This document shows, in pieces, positions 1 to 7,147 of a stretch of 23,890 nt of DNA (position 1 is the stretch's first letter; the number at the start of each line of letters is the position of its first letter). The position numbers and the translations under genes were made by a program. This DNA comes from a bacterium. GTDB lineage: Bacteria > Bacillota_I > Bacilli_A > RF39 > UBA660. Location of the stretch: positions 1 to 23,890 of the forward strand of contig RKAV01000005.1 in NCBI GenBank assembly GCA_014846175.1, read 5' to 3'. The notes under the pieces were generated by a model. That model did no database searches. It was given only the letters and a program-made list of their open reading frames with translations, and was not told the origin of the DNA.

Positions 1-1
1 G

Positions 2-349
2 TTTATAATAATAGTAAAAATTATCTTTACATATTTTGAAAAAGTAAAACTACCTTTTCTACTTAATACTGTTATAGTAGCAGTACTTATCTATTCAATC
101 ACTAATTATACTTCTATAACTCTTGGATATTACAATAATAAGAAAGTTAATGATTATAATGATAAAGTACTTTTAAGTTCTAGTAAAAAAATTAAAAGTG
201 GTAAAAAGATTAAAGAAATAAAACAAAAAAAATTTAATAATATGTTTTATGCTATTGATCCACCTTACATAGAAGGATTTGAACATACTAAAGTTTGGAT
301 TAAAAAGTATTATGAAATACCACAGAAGGTAGAATTAAACTATGAATAA
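2..349 (+). CDS. C-terminal end of a membrane protein (5' truncated by window edge)
   Basis: An open frame enters from the left edge and stops at TAA 347-349. The visible 115 residues begin with one or two hydrophobic segments (rich in Ile, Val and Phe up to about residue 40), followed by a basic, soluble tail that ends in a segment with Trp and paired Tyr (KVWIKKYYEIP). A multi-pass N-terminus with a short C-terminal tail of this kind is seen in GT-C type membrane glycosyltransferases and DUF6056-like proteins, and the next two genes are of the GT-C kind, so this is probably another enzyme of the same cluster. It overlaps the next start codon by 8 nt, which indicates one operon. Family assignment is inference; only the reading frame, the hydrophobicity and the overlap are seen. 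Confidence 0.7.
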   Translation, partial: FIIIVKIIFTYFEKVKLPFLLNTVIVAVLIYSITNYTSITLGYYNNKKVNDYNDKVLLSSSKKIKSGKKIKEIKQKKFNNMFYAIDPPYIEGFEHTKVWIKKYYEIPQKVELNYE

Positions 350-1838
350 GTTAATTAAATTATTTTATATAGTATTTGGATTATTATTTTGTTTCCTATT
401 AATAAATATACCATTTAGGGAAATTTCCACAATTTATAATATAAAAAGTTATATATTTGTTTTACTAAGTATTCCCTTATTAGCTATACTAATAGCATAT
501 TATAATTTTGTTAAGAAAAGAAAAAATAATATACTATTTATTATTATACCTATCTTATTACTTATTTCCTTGTCCCTATTTATAGTTTTTAACTTTGATG
601 TACCTTTAGGGTGGGACTATGAGATAGTATTTGGACAAGCAAAATGTTATGTAAAAAATTTATGTAAATTAAGAAATGCTGGAGTACCTGGTTATTTTCA
701 ATATTTTCCTAATAATATTCCCATTTTTATGACGTTAGTTGGGGTAAATAAAATAGATAACTTATTAGGATTTCAGCAATTCTTATTATCAACTAAGTTA
801 GCAAATTTCTTTTTCCTAATATTAACAGTTATATTTACCTTCCTATATATTAAAAATAAGTTTGGAATTAAAAAAGCAGCCTTTTCCTTGCTACTATTTA
901 TCCTATATGTTCCATTTTACTTGTATATTCCCGTATTTTATTCAGATACACTTTCTATTTTATTTGGACCATTATTACTTTATATTTCCCTTTATTTTGA
1001 AAGTGATAAAAAATATAAACGGATTATCTCTTATATACTATTTGCTATTTTTTCCTTTATCGGTTGTAAGATGAAGATGACTATTATATTTATTTCAATT
1101 AGTATAATAGTAGCACTTCTATTTAAAGGAATAAATAAAAAGAAATTTGTATTTTTACTTATCTTCTTTTCTATCTTCTTATCACTTGGTAAAATATATA
1201 ATTACTATATTTTTACTAAAGATATATTCTCTGTTAAATATAACAATTATGGAAGTGTTCCTTATACCCATTGGATTATGATGGGAATGGAAAATCCTAG
1301 TAAAAAGATAGAAGCTAGAAATTCTTATGGTGGTTATAATGGAGATGATTATACTGTTACAGAAAGTTTTACTAACTCTAAAAAAGCAGAGGAATATAAT
1401 ATCAAAGAAATAAAAAGAAGATTAAATAAATACGGTATAGTTAACTATTTAACTTTCTTATCTAAAAAAGCAGTAAATGCTTGGGGAGATGGAAGCTTTT
1501 ATGTAACTACTAAACTTGGTTGGAAAGATAAATATAATACCAAAGAATATCAAAAATATATGATTGGTAAAGATGATAATCATATTTTAATATACTTTTG
1601 TAGTGCTGTTCAGTATGTATTTATAATATTATTAGTTTATTCATTTATATATAGTTTAAAAAATAATACTGATGAACTCTTTACTATTCAATTAGCAATT
1701 AGTTTTCTCTTTGTATTCTTACTGTTTTGGGAAAATAGATCAAGATATTTATATAACTATATACCATTATTCATTATTGTTATTACATATTGTATAGATA
1801 AATTTTCTATAAAACATAAGAAAATAAATAGTTTATAA
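342..1838 (+). CDS. Polytopic membrane GT-C-like glycosyltransferase
   Basis: This 498-aa protein is almost entirely hydrophobic, with about 10-12 predicted membrane segments. After the second or third segment there is an acidic outer-loop motif, GWDYEIVFGQA, with Asp92 and Glu94, followed by YFPNN at 121-125. An Asp/Glu in the first large outer loop is the usual catalytic signature of GT-C enzymes (PMT/ArnT/RgtA-like), which take sugars from polyprenyl-phosphate donors on the outer membrane face. A larger non-membrane loop lies at about residues 300-385. The start ATG overlaps the previous stop by 8 nt, with an AGAAGGT ribosome site about 11 nt upstream. Its neighbours, a second GT-C-like protein, a DPM-like GT2 and a GtrA-like protein, fit surface polymer or protein glycosylation. 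Donor and acceptor sugars cannot be told from sequence. Confidence 0.75.
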   Translation: MNKLIKLFYIVFGLLFCFLLINIPFREISTIYNIKSYIFVLLSIPLLAILIAYYNFVKKRKNNILFIIIPILLLISLSLFIVFNFDVPLGWDYEIVFGQAKCYVKNLCKLRNAGVPGYFQYFPNNIPIFMTLVGVNKIDNLLGFQQFLLSTKLANFFFLILTVIFTFLYIKNKFGIKKAAFSLLLFILYVPFYLYIPVFYSDTLSILFGPLLLYISLYFESDKKYKRIISYILFAIFSFIGCKMKMTIIFISISIIVALLFKGINKKKFVFLLIFFSIFLSLGKIYNYYIFTKDIFSVKYNNYGSVPYTHWIMMGMENPSKKIEARNSYGGYNGDDYTVTESFTNSKKAEEYNIKEIKRRLNKYGIVNYLTFLSKKAVNAWGDGSFYVTTKLGWKDKYNTKEYQKYMIGKDDNHILIYFCSAVQYVFIILLVYSFIYSLKNNTDELFTIQLAISFLFVFLLFWENRSRYLYNYIPLFIIVITYCIDKFSIKHKKINSL

Positions 1839-1853
1839 ATATAGGAGGCTTAT

Positions 1854-3734
1854 ATGGGAATAATTAGTTTTTTAATTATATTAAGTTATTTTTTACTAGC
1901 TAATTTATCAACAGTTATTATAAGTAATAAAAAATTTGGTAAATGTTTACCACTTACTTTAATGAGTTTGGCATTCTTGTTATTCTTTAGTCAAATAGTT
2001 TTTAAAACCTTTAGTATAGGCTTTTATATAGGAATAGTTTATGCCTTATTGTCAATTGTTTATCTTTTTTATAAAAGAAAAGATAAAAAAATATTAAAAG
2101 AAGTAAAAGAAAACTATCTTACTCCAAGTTTCTATTCATTCATAACTATTCTAATTCTAATTACTATTTTAGATTTTAATAGAACTTATAGCCATTGGGA
2201 TGAATTTTCTCATTGGGGAGAGATGTTAAAGGAAATGATTAGAACAGATAAATTCTATTCTGCTACAACTTCTGTATTACAAGCACATAAAGATTATCCG
2301 CCTATTTTACAGTTATTTGAATTATATGTTATAAAACTAGGAGGGGTATATAAAGAAAGTATTGCTATATTTTCCTTACATATATTAGAATTATCATTAT
2401 TAATTTCCGTATTACCAGAAACAATTAAATTTAAGAAAAGAAATATTATTCTTAATTCATTCTTTATTTTCTTACTATTCTTCTTAACAACTATTGTTTT
2501 TGATTCTCATGAGATAGTTAATAGTATTTATAATGATTATTTAATGGCTTTATTAGTATCATATTCTTTATCTATTATCTTCTTTGATAAGAATAAGAAA
2601 AGTCTATTTACCTTAATTACTCTTTCTGTAGTTTCTTCTTTCTTACTTCTTACTAAACAAATAGGAATAACACTTTATTTAATGATTTTATTTTTCTACT
2701 TTGTAAGTTTATTCTTAGAAAAAGATAAAAAAGATGTTAAATTCTTTGCTAAAGTATTTATAATATTAATACTAATACCACTTATTCTATTTAGTTATTG
2801 GAATAGTTATATTAAATCACTTGGAATAAAAGGACAGTTCAATGCTTCTAATATTGAAATATCACAAATATATAGTATTTATAGAGGATATAGTGGTAGA
2901 GAAGATCAAAAAGCTGCTGCAACTGGTTTTGTAAAAGCAATTAGAGATTATAATTTAACTACCTCTTATATATCACTTTCTTATATTCAAGCTATTATAT
3001 TAGGATTATTCATTCTTTTCCTTATTTATAATAAAAATAAGAACTTAATAAATAAAAAGAATATGTATTTATTAATATGCACACTTTTAATAGGAGCTAT
3101 TGGTTATGCTTTTGTTATGTGGTGTACCTATATATTTTGTTTTAAAGAAACAGAAGCGATTAATTTAGCATCATTTGATAGATATATGGCTACTTATGTA
3201 TTAATTATTATGTATTTTGCTATAATGCTTTTACTTTATTGTTGTTATAAAAACAATAAGTTAAATATAATTGTTTATTTAGCTATAACACTATTTATAT
3301 TAACAACGCCTAAAAAACTAACTTACTTAACACCATTTATATTTAAAGAAAAACCAACCTTCTATGAAACTAACGCCCTTATTCTAAAAGAAAAGGTAGA
3401 AGATAATAAGAAAGTATTTATAATAGCAGAAGATACACAAGGAGAATATCAATATTTTGTTAAATATTATGCTAATCCAATAATTACTAATATGAAAGAT
3501 TTTAATTGGCCAACAGATGATAATACAGATTATAGAAAATATTATGATTCTATCAAAGATAAAATTAAAGATTATGACTACCTATATATAGCTACTATAA
3601 ATGATAAGTTTAATGAAAAATATCAGTTTGTTTTCAAAACTGAAATAAAAGAACATCAGTTATATAAAATAGAAAAAAATGATAAAGAATATAAGTTAAT
3701 ACTTATGAATGGAGATGATAAAGATGAAAAATAA
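1854..3734 (+). CDS. Polytopic membrane GT-C-like glycosyltransferase with extracytoplasmic tail
   Basis: A 626-aa polytopic protein preceded by a strong AGGAGG site. The N-terminal ~90 residues are hydrophobic. The first large outer loop carries an aromatic/acidic motif around residues 112-121 (SHWDEFSHW; Asp116, Glu117) and then HKDYPP at 145-150. This arrangement of an acidic pair followed by a YPP/YPNN-type motif is typical of Bacillota GT-C membrane transferases using lipid-linked sugars. About ten further membrane segments follow to roughly residue 510, then a soluble ~110-residue tail rich in Lys, Asp and Tyr, probably outside the cell. It lies 15 nt after the previous GT-C gene, and its last codons overlap the GT2 gene by 11 nt. 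Function as a surface glycosyltransferase is inferred from the fold signature and context. The substrate is unknown. Confidence 0.75.
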   Translation: MGIISFLIILSYFLLANLSTVIISNKKFGKCLPLTLMSLAFLLFFSQIVFKTFSIGFYIGIVYALLSIVYLFYKRKDKKILKEVKENYLTPSFYSFITILILITILDFNRTYSHWDEFSHWGEMLKEMIRTDKFYSATTSVLQAHKDYPPILQLFELYVIKLGGVYKESIAIFSLHILELSLLISVLPETIKFKKRNIILNSFFIFLLFFLTTIVFDSHEIVNSIYNDYLMALLVSYSLSIIFFDKNKKSLFTLITLSVVSSFLLLTKQIGITLYLMILFFYFVSLFLEKDKKDVKFFAKVFIILILIPLILFSYWNSYIKSLGIKGQFNASNIEISQIYSIYRGYSGREDQKAAATGFVKAIRDYNLTTSYISLSYIQAIILGLFILFLIYNKNKNLINKKNMYLLICTLLIGAIGYAFVMWCTYIFCFKETEAINLASFDRYMATYVLIIMYFAIMLLLYCCYKNNKLNIIVYLAITLFILTTPKKLTYLTPFIFKEKPTFYETNALILKEKVEDNKKVFIIAEDTQGEYQYFVKYYANPIITNMKDFNWPTDDNTDYRKYYDSIKDKIKDYDYLYIATINDKFNEKYQFVFKTEIKEHQLYKIEKNDKEYKLILMNGDDKDEK

Positions 3735-4662
3735 TGCTAAAATAGCTGTTTTAATTCCTTGTTATAATGAAGCAAAAACAATAAAAAAAGTAGTAGAAGA
3801 TTATAAGAAAGCTTTACCAAATGCAGATATATATGTTTATGATAATAATTCAACTGATCATACTGATGAGATAGCAAAAAAAGCAGGAGCAATTGTAAGA
3901 TACGAATATCGTCAAGGAAAAGGTAATGTTATTAGAAGTATGTTTAAAGATATAGATGCAGATTGTTACTTAATGATTGATGGAGATGATACATATCCTG
4001 CTTCTAATGCTAAAGAAATGTGTGATTTAATTCTTGATAAAAAAGCGGATATGGTAATAGGTGATAGATTATCATCAACATATTTTACAGAAAATAAAAG
4101 ACCTTTTCATAACTTTGGTAATAGATTAGTAAGAGGATTAATTAACTTCCTATTTGAAAGTGATGTTCGGGATATTATGACCGGCTACCGTGCTTTCAGT
4201 TATGAGTTTGTAAAAACTTTTCCTGTTTTATCTAAAGGATTTGAAATAGAAACAGAGATGACTATACATGCTCTTGATAAGAACTTTTTACTGAAAGAAG
4301 TAAAAGTAGGTTATAGAGATAGACCAGCAGGAAGTGTTTCTAAACTTAATACCTATCGTGATGGCTTTAGAGTATTAAAAACTATTGGTAGATTATTTAA
4401 AGAATATAAACCAACTGTCTTCTTTAGTATAATAAGTTTATTATTCTTAATAATTTCTTTAGCTTTTGGTATACCAGTTTTTGCTGAATACTTTAAGACA
4501 GGATTAGTACCAAGATATCCAACCTTAATATTCTCAGGGTTCATGTTAATGATTGCTATTATTATGTTTGCTTGTGGTCTTATTCTAGAAGTAGTAGTTA
4601 AGAAAAATAGACAGTTATTTGAACTTATCCTTATAAATATTAATAATAGAAAGAAGTGGTAA
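3724..4662 (+). CDS. DPM1/GtrB-like GT2 polyprenyl-phosphate sugar transferase
   Basis: This GT2 protein (312 aa from this start) should move a nucleotide-activated sugar onto a polyprenyl phosphate at the inner membrane face, making the lipid donor for the GT-C enzymes. Visible signatures are the N-terminal VLIPCYNEA strand-loop, the YDNNSTDHT nucleotide-binding loop (residues 39-47), an acidic DGDD at 86-89 that matches the metal-binding motif, and the acceptor-side MTGYRAFS. Two C-terminal membrane helices follow at about 232-255 and 265-292. ATGs at 3709 and 3715 are in frame, but GGAG at 3711-3714 sits 9 nt before ATG 3724 and overlaps the earlier ATGs, so 3724 is preferred. The start lies inside the upstream gene, indicating translational coupling. 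The family is secure; the sugar is not known. Confidence 0.88.
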   Translation: MKNNAKIAVLIPCYNEAKTIKKVVEDYKKALPNADIYVYDNNSTDHTDEIAKKAGAIVRYEYRQGKGNVIRSMFKDIDADCYLMIDGDDTYPASNAKEMCDLILDKKADMVIGDRLSSTYFTENKRPFHNFGNRLVRGLINFLFESDVRDIMTGYRAFSYEFVKTFPVLSKGFEIETEMTIHALDKNFLLKEVKVGYRDRPAGSVSKLNTYRDGFRVLKTIGRLFKEYKPTVFFSIISLLFLIISLAFGIPVFAEYFKTGLVPRYPTLIFSGFMLMIAIIMFACGLILEVVVKKNRQLFELILININNRKKW

Positions 4663-4663
4663 G

Positions 4664-5119
4664 ATGAAAAAGAAAGATAAAATAGAAATATTAATAGAAA
4701 ATGTATTAAAACTATTCCATATAAAAGTAAGTAAGAAAATAGAAAAACTATTAGTGCAAATATTTAAATTTGTTATAGTTGGTGTAATAGCAACAGTAAT
4801 TGATTTTGGATTCCTTTATATTTTTAAAGAATTCTTTCACTTACCAGTAATATTATCTAATACCTTGTCATTTTGTATATCTGTTATATATAACTATACT
4901 GCTAGTGTTAAATGGGTATTTGATGTTAATAGTGAAAAGAGTAAAAAGAAACAATTCGTTGAATTTATCTCCTTTAGCATAGTTGGATTACTATTAAATG
5001 ATTTAATTATGTGGATTTGTGTTGATAAGTTTAGTGTATATTATTTACTTTCTAAGATAATAGCAACTGCTATTGTAATGGTATTTAACTTTATAACTAG
5101 AAAAATGTTTTTAGAATAA
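4664..5119 (+). CDS. GtrA-like membrane protein
   Basis: This 151-aa protein has a basic N-terminal stretch of about 35 residues and then four hydrophobic helices. The first contains FVIVGVIATVIDFG (about residues 37-50), which matches the F-x-x-V-G-x-x-x-x-x-x-D-F opening of the GtrA/DPMS_like family. The protein is close to the usual family length (120-150 aa). GtrA proteins are proposed to flip, or assist the flipping of, polyprenyl-phosphate-linked sugars made by a GtrB-type GT2 enzyme. The gene starts one base after the stop of such an enzyme, so a GtrB-GtrA pair feeding the upstream GT-C proteins is a natural reading. No good terminator immediately follows; a structured noncoding region does. 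Confidence 0.88.
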   Translation: MKKKDKIEILIENVLKLFHIKVSKKIEKLLVQIFKFVIVGVIATVIDFGFLYIFKEFFHLPVILSNTLSFCISVIYNYTASVKWVFDVNSEKSKKKQFVEFISFSIVGLLLNDLIMWICVDKFSVYYLLSKIIATAIVMVFNFITRKMFLE

Positions 5120-5124
5120 AAGAG

Positions 5125-5222
5125 GACTTTAAATAAGAATAGAATAGGAGCATTAAAACAAAATATCCAGTATATGCGAATTGGAGGACGTGGTTTAGAA
5201 AATGTGCCTAAATAATAAAGTC
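5125..5222 (+). ncRNA. Candidate structured RNA block 1 (unassigned)
   Basis: Three nested helices can be drawn: an outer 7-bp stem 5125-5131 with 5216-5222, a 9-position stem 5145-5153 with 5202-5210 (one A/G mismatch), and a 6-bp hairpin 5166-5171 with 5180-5185 closed by an 8-nt loop. The segment leading into the inner hairpin (AUAUCCAGU) recurs in a similar nested block at 5292-5391. No protein gene is apparent. The block lies between the gtrA-like stop and the promoter at 5227, so it would be transcribed by readthrough from the glycosylation operon or from an unseen promoter. I could not match it to a known riboswitch class. Pairings were found by eye only. Confidence 0.35.
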
Positions 5223-5226
5223 AGAA

Positions 5227-5255
5227 TTGAATAACTATTTAGAATTTGGTATAAT
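5227..5255 (+). promoter_or_regulatory. Strong sigma-A type promoter of the surface-protein leader
   Basis: TTGAAT at 5227-5232 and TATAAT at 5250-5255 are separated by 17 nt, and the -10 box carries an extended TGG just upstream. Transcription should start near 5262, giving a leader of about 209 nt before the surface-protein start codon. Confidence 0.8.
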
Positions 5256-5291
5256 CAAACTGTTAAAGTATTAAAGATAGCGAAAAATAAT

Positions 5292-5391
5292 AAAGAAAGT
5301 AGAGGTCGATAGCCATGAATATATCCAGTTTACATTTAGTTAACATGGGGGGGGGTCATTATATGGTTAAGCAGTAAAAACTACTTTCTTT
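5292..5391 (+). ncRNA. Candidate riboswitch-like leader RNA, block 2 (unassigned)
   Basis: A perfect 11-bp helix pairs 5292-5302 with 5381-5391. Inside it, 5310-5316 pairs with 5363-5369 (7 bp, one G-U), and inside that 5324-5333 pairs with 5339-5349 around an AUUUA loop (one bulge, one U-U mismatch). The G9 tract forms part of the inner 3' arm and junction. The block begins ~30 nt after the predicted transcription start and is followed after 11 nt by an intrinsic terminator. This is the layout of a cis-acting leader with an aptamer or attenuator followed by an expression platform. It shares the AUAUCCAGU entry to the inner hairpin with block 1. No known class was recognised. A 20-codon ORF (5315-5377) lies within it and is an alternative or additional element. 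Confidence 0.5.
5347..5355 (+). repeat. Nine-G homopolymer tract
   Basis: Nine consecutive G bases lie in a strongly AT-rich region, within the leader of the surface-protein gene. Long G runs are classic sites of slipped-strand length variation. The run lies inside a possible 20-codon ORF (5315-5377, with AGAGG at 5301-5305), so a length change would shift its frame. Confidence 0.9.
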
Positions 5392-5402
5392 TATTGTGTT
5401 TT

Positions 5403-5436
5403 AAGGTAAGTCTAATGTTATAGGCTTATCTTTTTT
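5403..5436 (+). terminator. Intrinsic terminator in the leader upstream of the surface-protein gene
   Basis: A 12-bp stem (5403-5414 with 5421-5432, two G-U pairs, 6-nt loop) is followed by a run of U. It ends only 34 nt before the ATG at 5471, leaving no room for a good promoter after it, so expression must involve readthrough (attenuation) unless a weak promoter overlaps the hairpin. Confidence 0.7.
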
Positions 5437-5470
5437 GGTGTCAAAAATACTGATATTTAGGAGGTAATAT

Positions 5471-6946
5471 ATGAAAAGATTATTTAAGAGGTTAGCAACT
5501 ACTAACATATCTACAGCTTATATATTTGTTCTATTAGGAATAAGTACTTTAATGATGGCAGGATACTTTTCCTATGCTTGGTTTACAGTGCAAGGTGTAC
5601 AAAAATATAGTGTAGTAACAGGTAATTTATATGGTACTGTAGCAATCGGGACAAACTCTGTAACTATTGCAGGACAAGGAGTATTAACATACACTCCAAC
5701 AACAGATAGTGATACTATAACTCTAACAGTTACTAATACTAATGATAGAACAGTAAAAAATTCAATCTATTACTATAATCTATCTGATAGTACTATTCAA
5801 ATAGGTTATACTTCTGATAGTCCAACTATCCCAAGTACTACAGGAGTATCAGTAACTCAAAATAAAACATTAACATATAAGATAAAGATTAAAAATGCTA
5901 AAGGTAAACAAATAAAAATAGGTTCATCAATGGGGTTAAATAATTCTAATTTAACCCTACCTAGTGGAACAACAGCATTCTCATTATTAAAAGACCCAAC
6001 AGGAGCAGAAACTTTAGTAGCAAAAGCAAATCCAGAAACACTAGATTATAATACTGCTACAACAGATCAAAAGAATCAAATGTGGACATTCACACATGAA
6101 ACAACAGAACAATTAGCAGCAACAACTGATTATAGATATATAGGAAAGAATCCTAATAATTATGTAAAATTCAATGATGAACTATGGAGAATCATAGGAG
6201 TATTTGATGTAGACGATGGAACAGGAAAAATAGAGAAAAGAATGAAAATCATCAGAAATGAATCAATAGGAAATTATGGATGGAATAGTATTGAACTTAA
6301 TGAATGGAGTACAGCTTCATTAAATGCAATGCTAAATCCAGGACATGAAAGTGAAACTTACGGAGGAAGCTTATACTGGAATAGAAAGAGTGGAACTTGT
6401 TATTCTGGATTAAATAACAACACTACATCATGTGATTTTACTTCTACAGGTCTAACAGACATAGCAAAATCTATGATAGGAGATGCAAAGTGGTACTTAG
6501 GAGGAATTAGTAAGGATACTTTTGAAACACCACGAATATTTTATATAAGTGAAAGAGGAACAACAGTGTATAGTGGACACAGTACTAGCTGGATAGGAAA
6601 AGTAGGATTAATGTACCCAAGTGACTATGGACATGCCACAAGTGGAGGAAGGAGAGATAATAGAGCAAGTTGTATATCAACAACATTATCCGATTGGCAT
6701 AGTAGTGGCTATGCTGATTGTTACAGCAATGACTGGCTTTTAAATACATCCACTGAACAATGGACAATGAGCCCGCTTGCCGCTTATGGTTATCTTGTTT
6801 TCCGTGTCATTAGAGATGGTGGTGTCTACTGGGCTAGTGCTGATGTTGCTAGTGCGGGGCGCCCAGTCGTACATCTAAAATCCACAATTAAGGTGATATC
6901 AGGATCAGGAACTACAACTTCACCATTCATTTTATCTGTTCAATAA
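5471..6946 (+). CDS. Surface-displayed protein with probable hypervariable C-terminal (DGR-target-like) domain
   Basis: This 491-aa protein has a basic N-terminus and one hydrophobic helix (about residues 16-39), suggesting membrane anchoring or export. A Thr/Asn-rich beta-sandwich-like region follows (about 45-160). From about residue 225 on there is a domain (WRIIGVF, LGGISKD, YISERGT, SWIGKVGLMYPSDYG, DWLLN, WTMSP, GRPVVHLKS) like the DUF6273/FGE-type display domains common in gut Bacillota. Codons 436-461 are striking: 24 of 26 end in C or T, including Val, Ala, Gly, Leu, Ser and Arg codons, whereas the rest of the gene prefers A-ending codons. An 11-nt all-G/C run follows. This is what adenine mutagenesis of AAY codons by a DGR would leave. 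AGGAGGT precedes the start. Expression probably depends on the structured leader and terminator upstream. Binding target unknown. Confidence 0.8.
   Translation: MKRLFKRLATTNISTAYIFVLLGISTLMMAGYFSYAWFTVQGVQKYSVVTGNLYGTVAIGTNSVTIAGQGVLTYTPTTDSDTITLTVTNTNDRTVKNSIYYYNLSDSTIQIGYTSDSPTIPSTTGVSVTQNKTLTYKIKIKNAKGKQIKIGSSMGLNNSNLTLPSGTTAFSLLKDPTGAETLVAKANPETLDYNTATTDQKNQMWTFTHETTEQLAATTDYRYIGKNPNNYVKFNDELWRIIGVFDVDDGTGKIEKRMKIIRNESIGNYGWNSIELNEWSTASLNAMLNPGHESETYGGSLYWNRKSGTCYSGLNNNTTSCDFTSTGLTDIAKSMIGDAKWYLGGISKDTFETPRIFYISERGTTVYSGHSTSWIGKVGLMYPSDYGHATSGGRRDNRASCISTTLSDWHSSGYADCYSNDWLLNTSTEQWTMSPLAAYGYLVFRVIRDGGVYWASADVASAGRPVVHLKSTIKVISGSGTTTSPFILSVQ
6773..6864 (+). other. Candidate DGR variable region and IMH-like end
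   Basis: Codons 435-464 lie between the conserved WTMSP and RPVVHLKS segments of the surface protein. Nearly every variable-looking codon is NNY, as expected if a template with AAY codons were copied with random substitution at A. Positions 6854-6864 are eleven consecutive G/C bases, comparable to the G/C element of the initiation-of-mutagenic-homing site at the 3' end of known DGR variable regions. The template repeat and reverse transcriptase are not in this window, so the assignment rests on codon pattern, position and protein family. Confidence 0.6.
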
Positions 6947-6956
6947 CGTTATCTGT

Positions 6957-7040
6957 GAGCTTGTCGAGTATAGTGTGTAAAATTTTATATAGGTATAAAT
7001 AGGAGCTTGTCAAGTATAGTGTGTAAATTTTTATATAGGT
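6957..7040 (+). repeat. Two 38-nt direct repeats, 46-nt period
   Basis: Copies at 6957-6994 and 7003-7040 differ at only two positions and share GAGCTTGTC-AGTATAGTGTGTAAA. They begin 10 nt after the surface-protein stop. Read on the opposite strand they resemble, by eye, the terminal inverted repeats of IS256/mutator-type insertion sequences (TTTACACACTA...TTGACA). They may be IS-end remnants, but no transposase is present. Confidence 0.75.
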
Positions 7041-7070
7041 CTTCTAAATAGTTACTTTATAACACAACAG

Positions 7071-7099
7071 AAAACTCCATATTTCTACGGAGTTTTTTT
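7071..7099 (+). terminator. Intrinsic terminator between convergent genes
   Basis: AAAACTCC at 7071-7078 pairs with GGAGTTTT starting at 7089, leaving a 10-nt loop, and seven T end the plus strand. It terminates the surface-protein transcript. On the minus strand the stem is followed by only TTTT then CTG, so it may work less well there for the convergent gene. Confidence 0.85.
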
Positions 7100-7147
7100 G
7101 AAAAATAAAATTTTCTAATATCAGATTATATAAAATTGAATCACTTT

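Noticed and set aside
5292..5391. Known riboswitch classes (c-di-GMP, preQ1, TPP, glycine, THF, c-di-AMP)
   Set aside because: The conserved cores I know for these classes are not present. The AGAGGU start recalls preQ1-I, but the pairing CCUCU and A-rich tail are missing.
6585..6767. Antisense 60-aa ORF within the surface-protein gene
   Set aside because: Low-complexity reverse reading of the display domain with no start signals.
5120..7147. A DGR template repeat within the window
   Set aside because: I looked for a second copy of the G/C run or of the CAGTCGTACATC segment that follows it and saw none, either in the leader or downstream of the gene. The two RNA blocks do not resemble the variable region.
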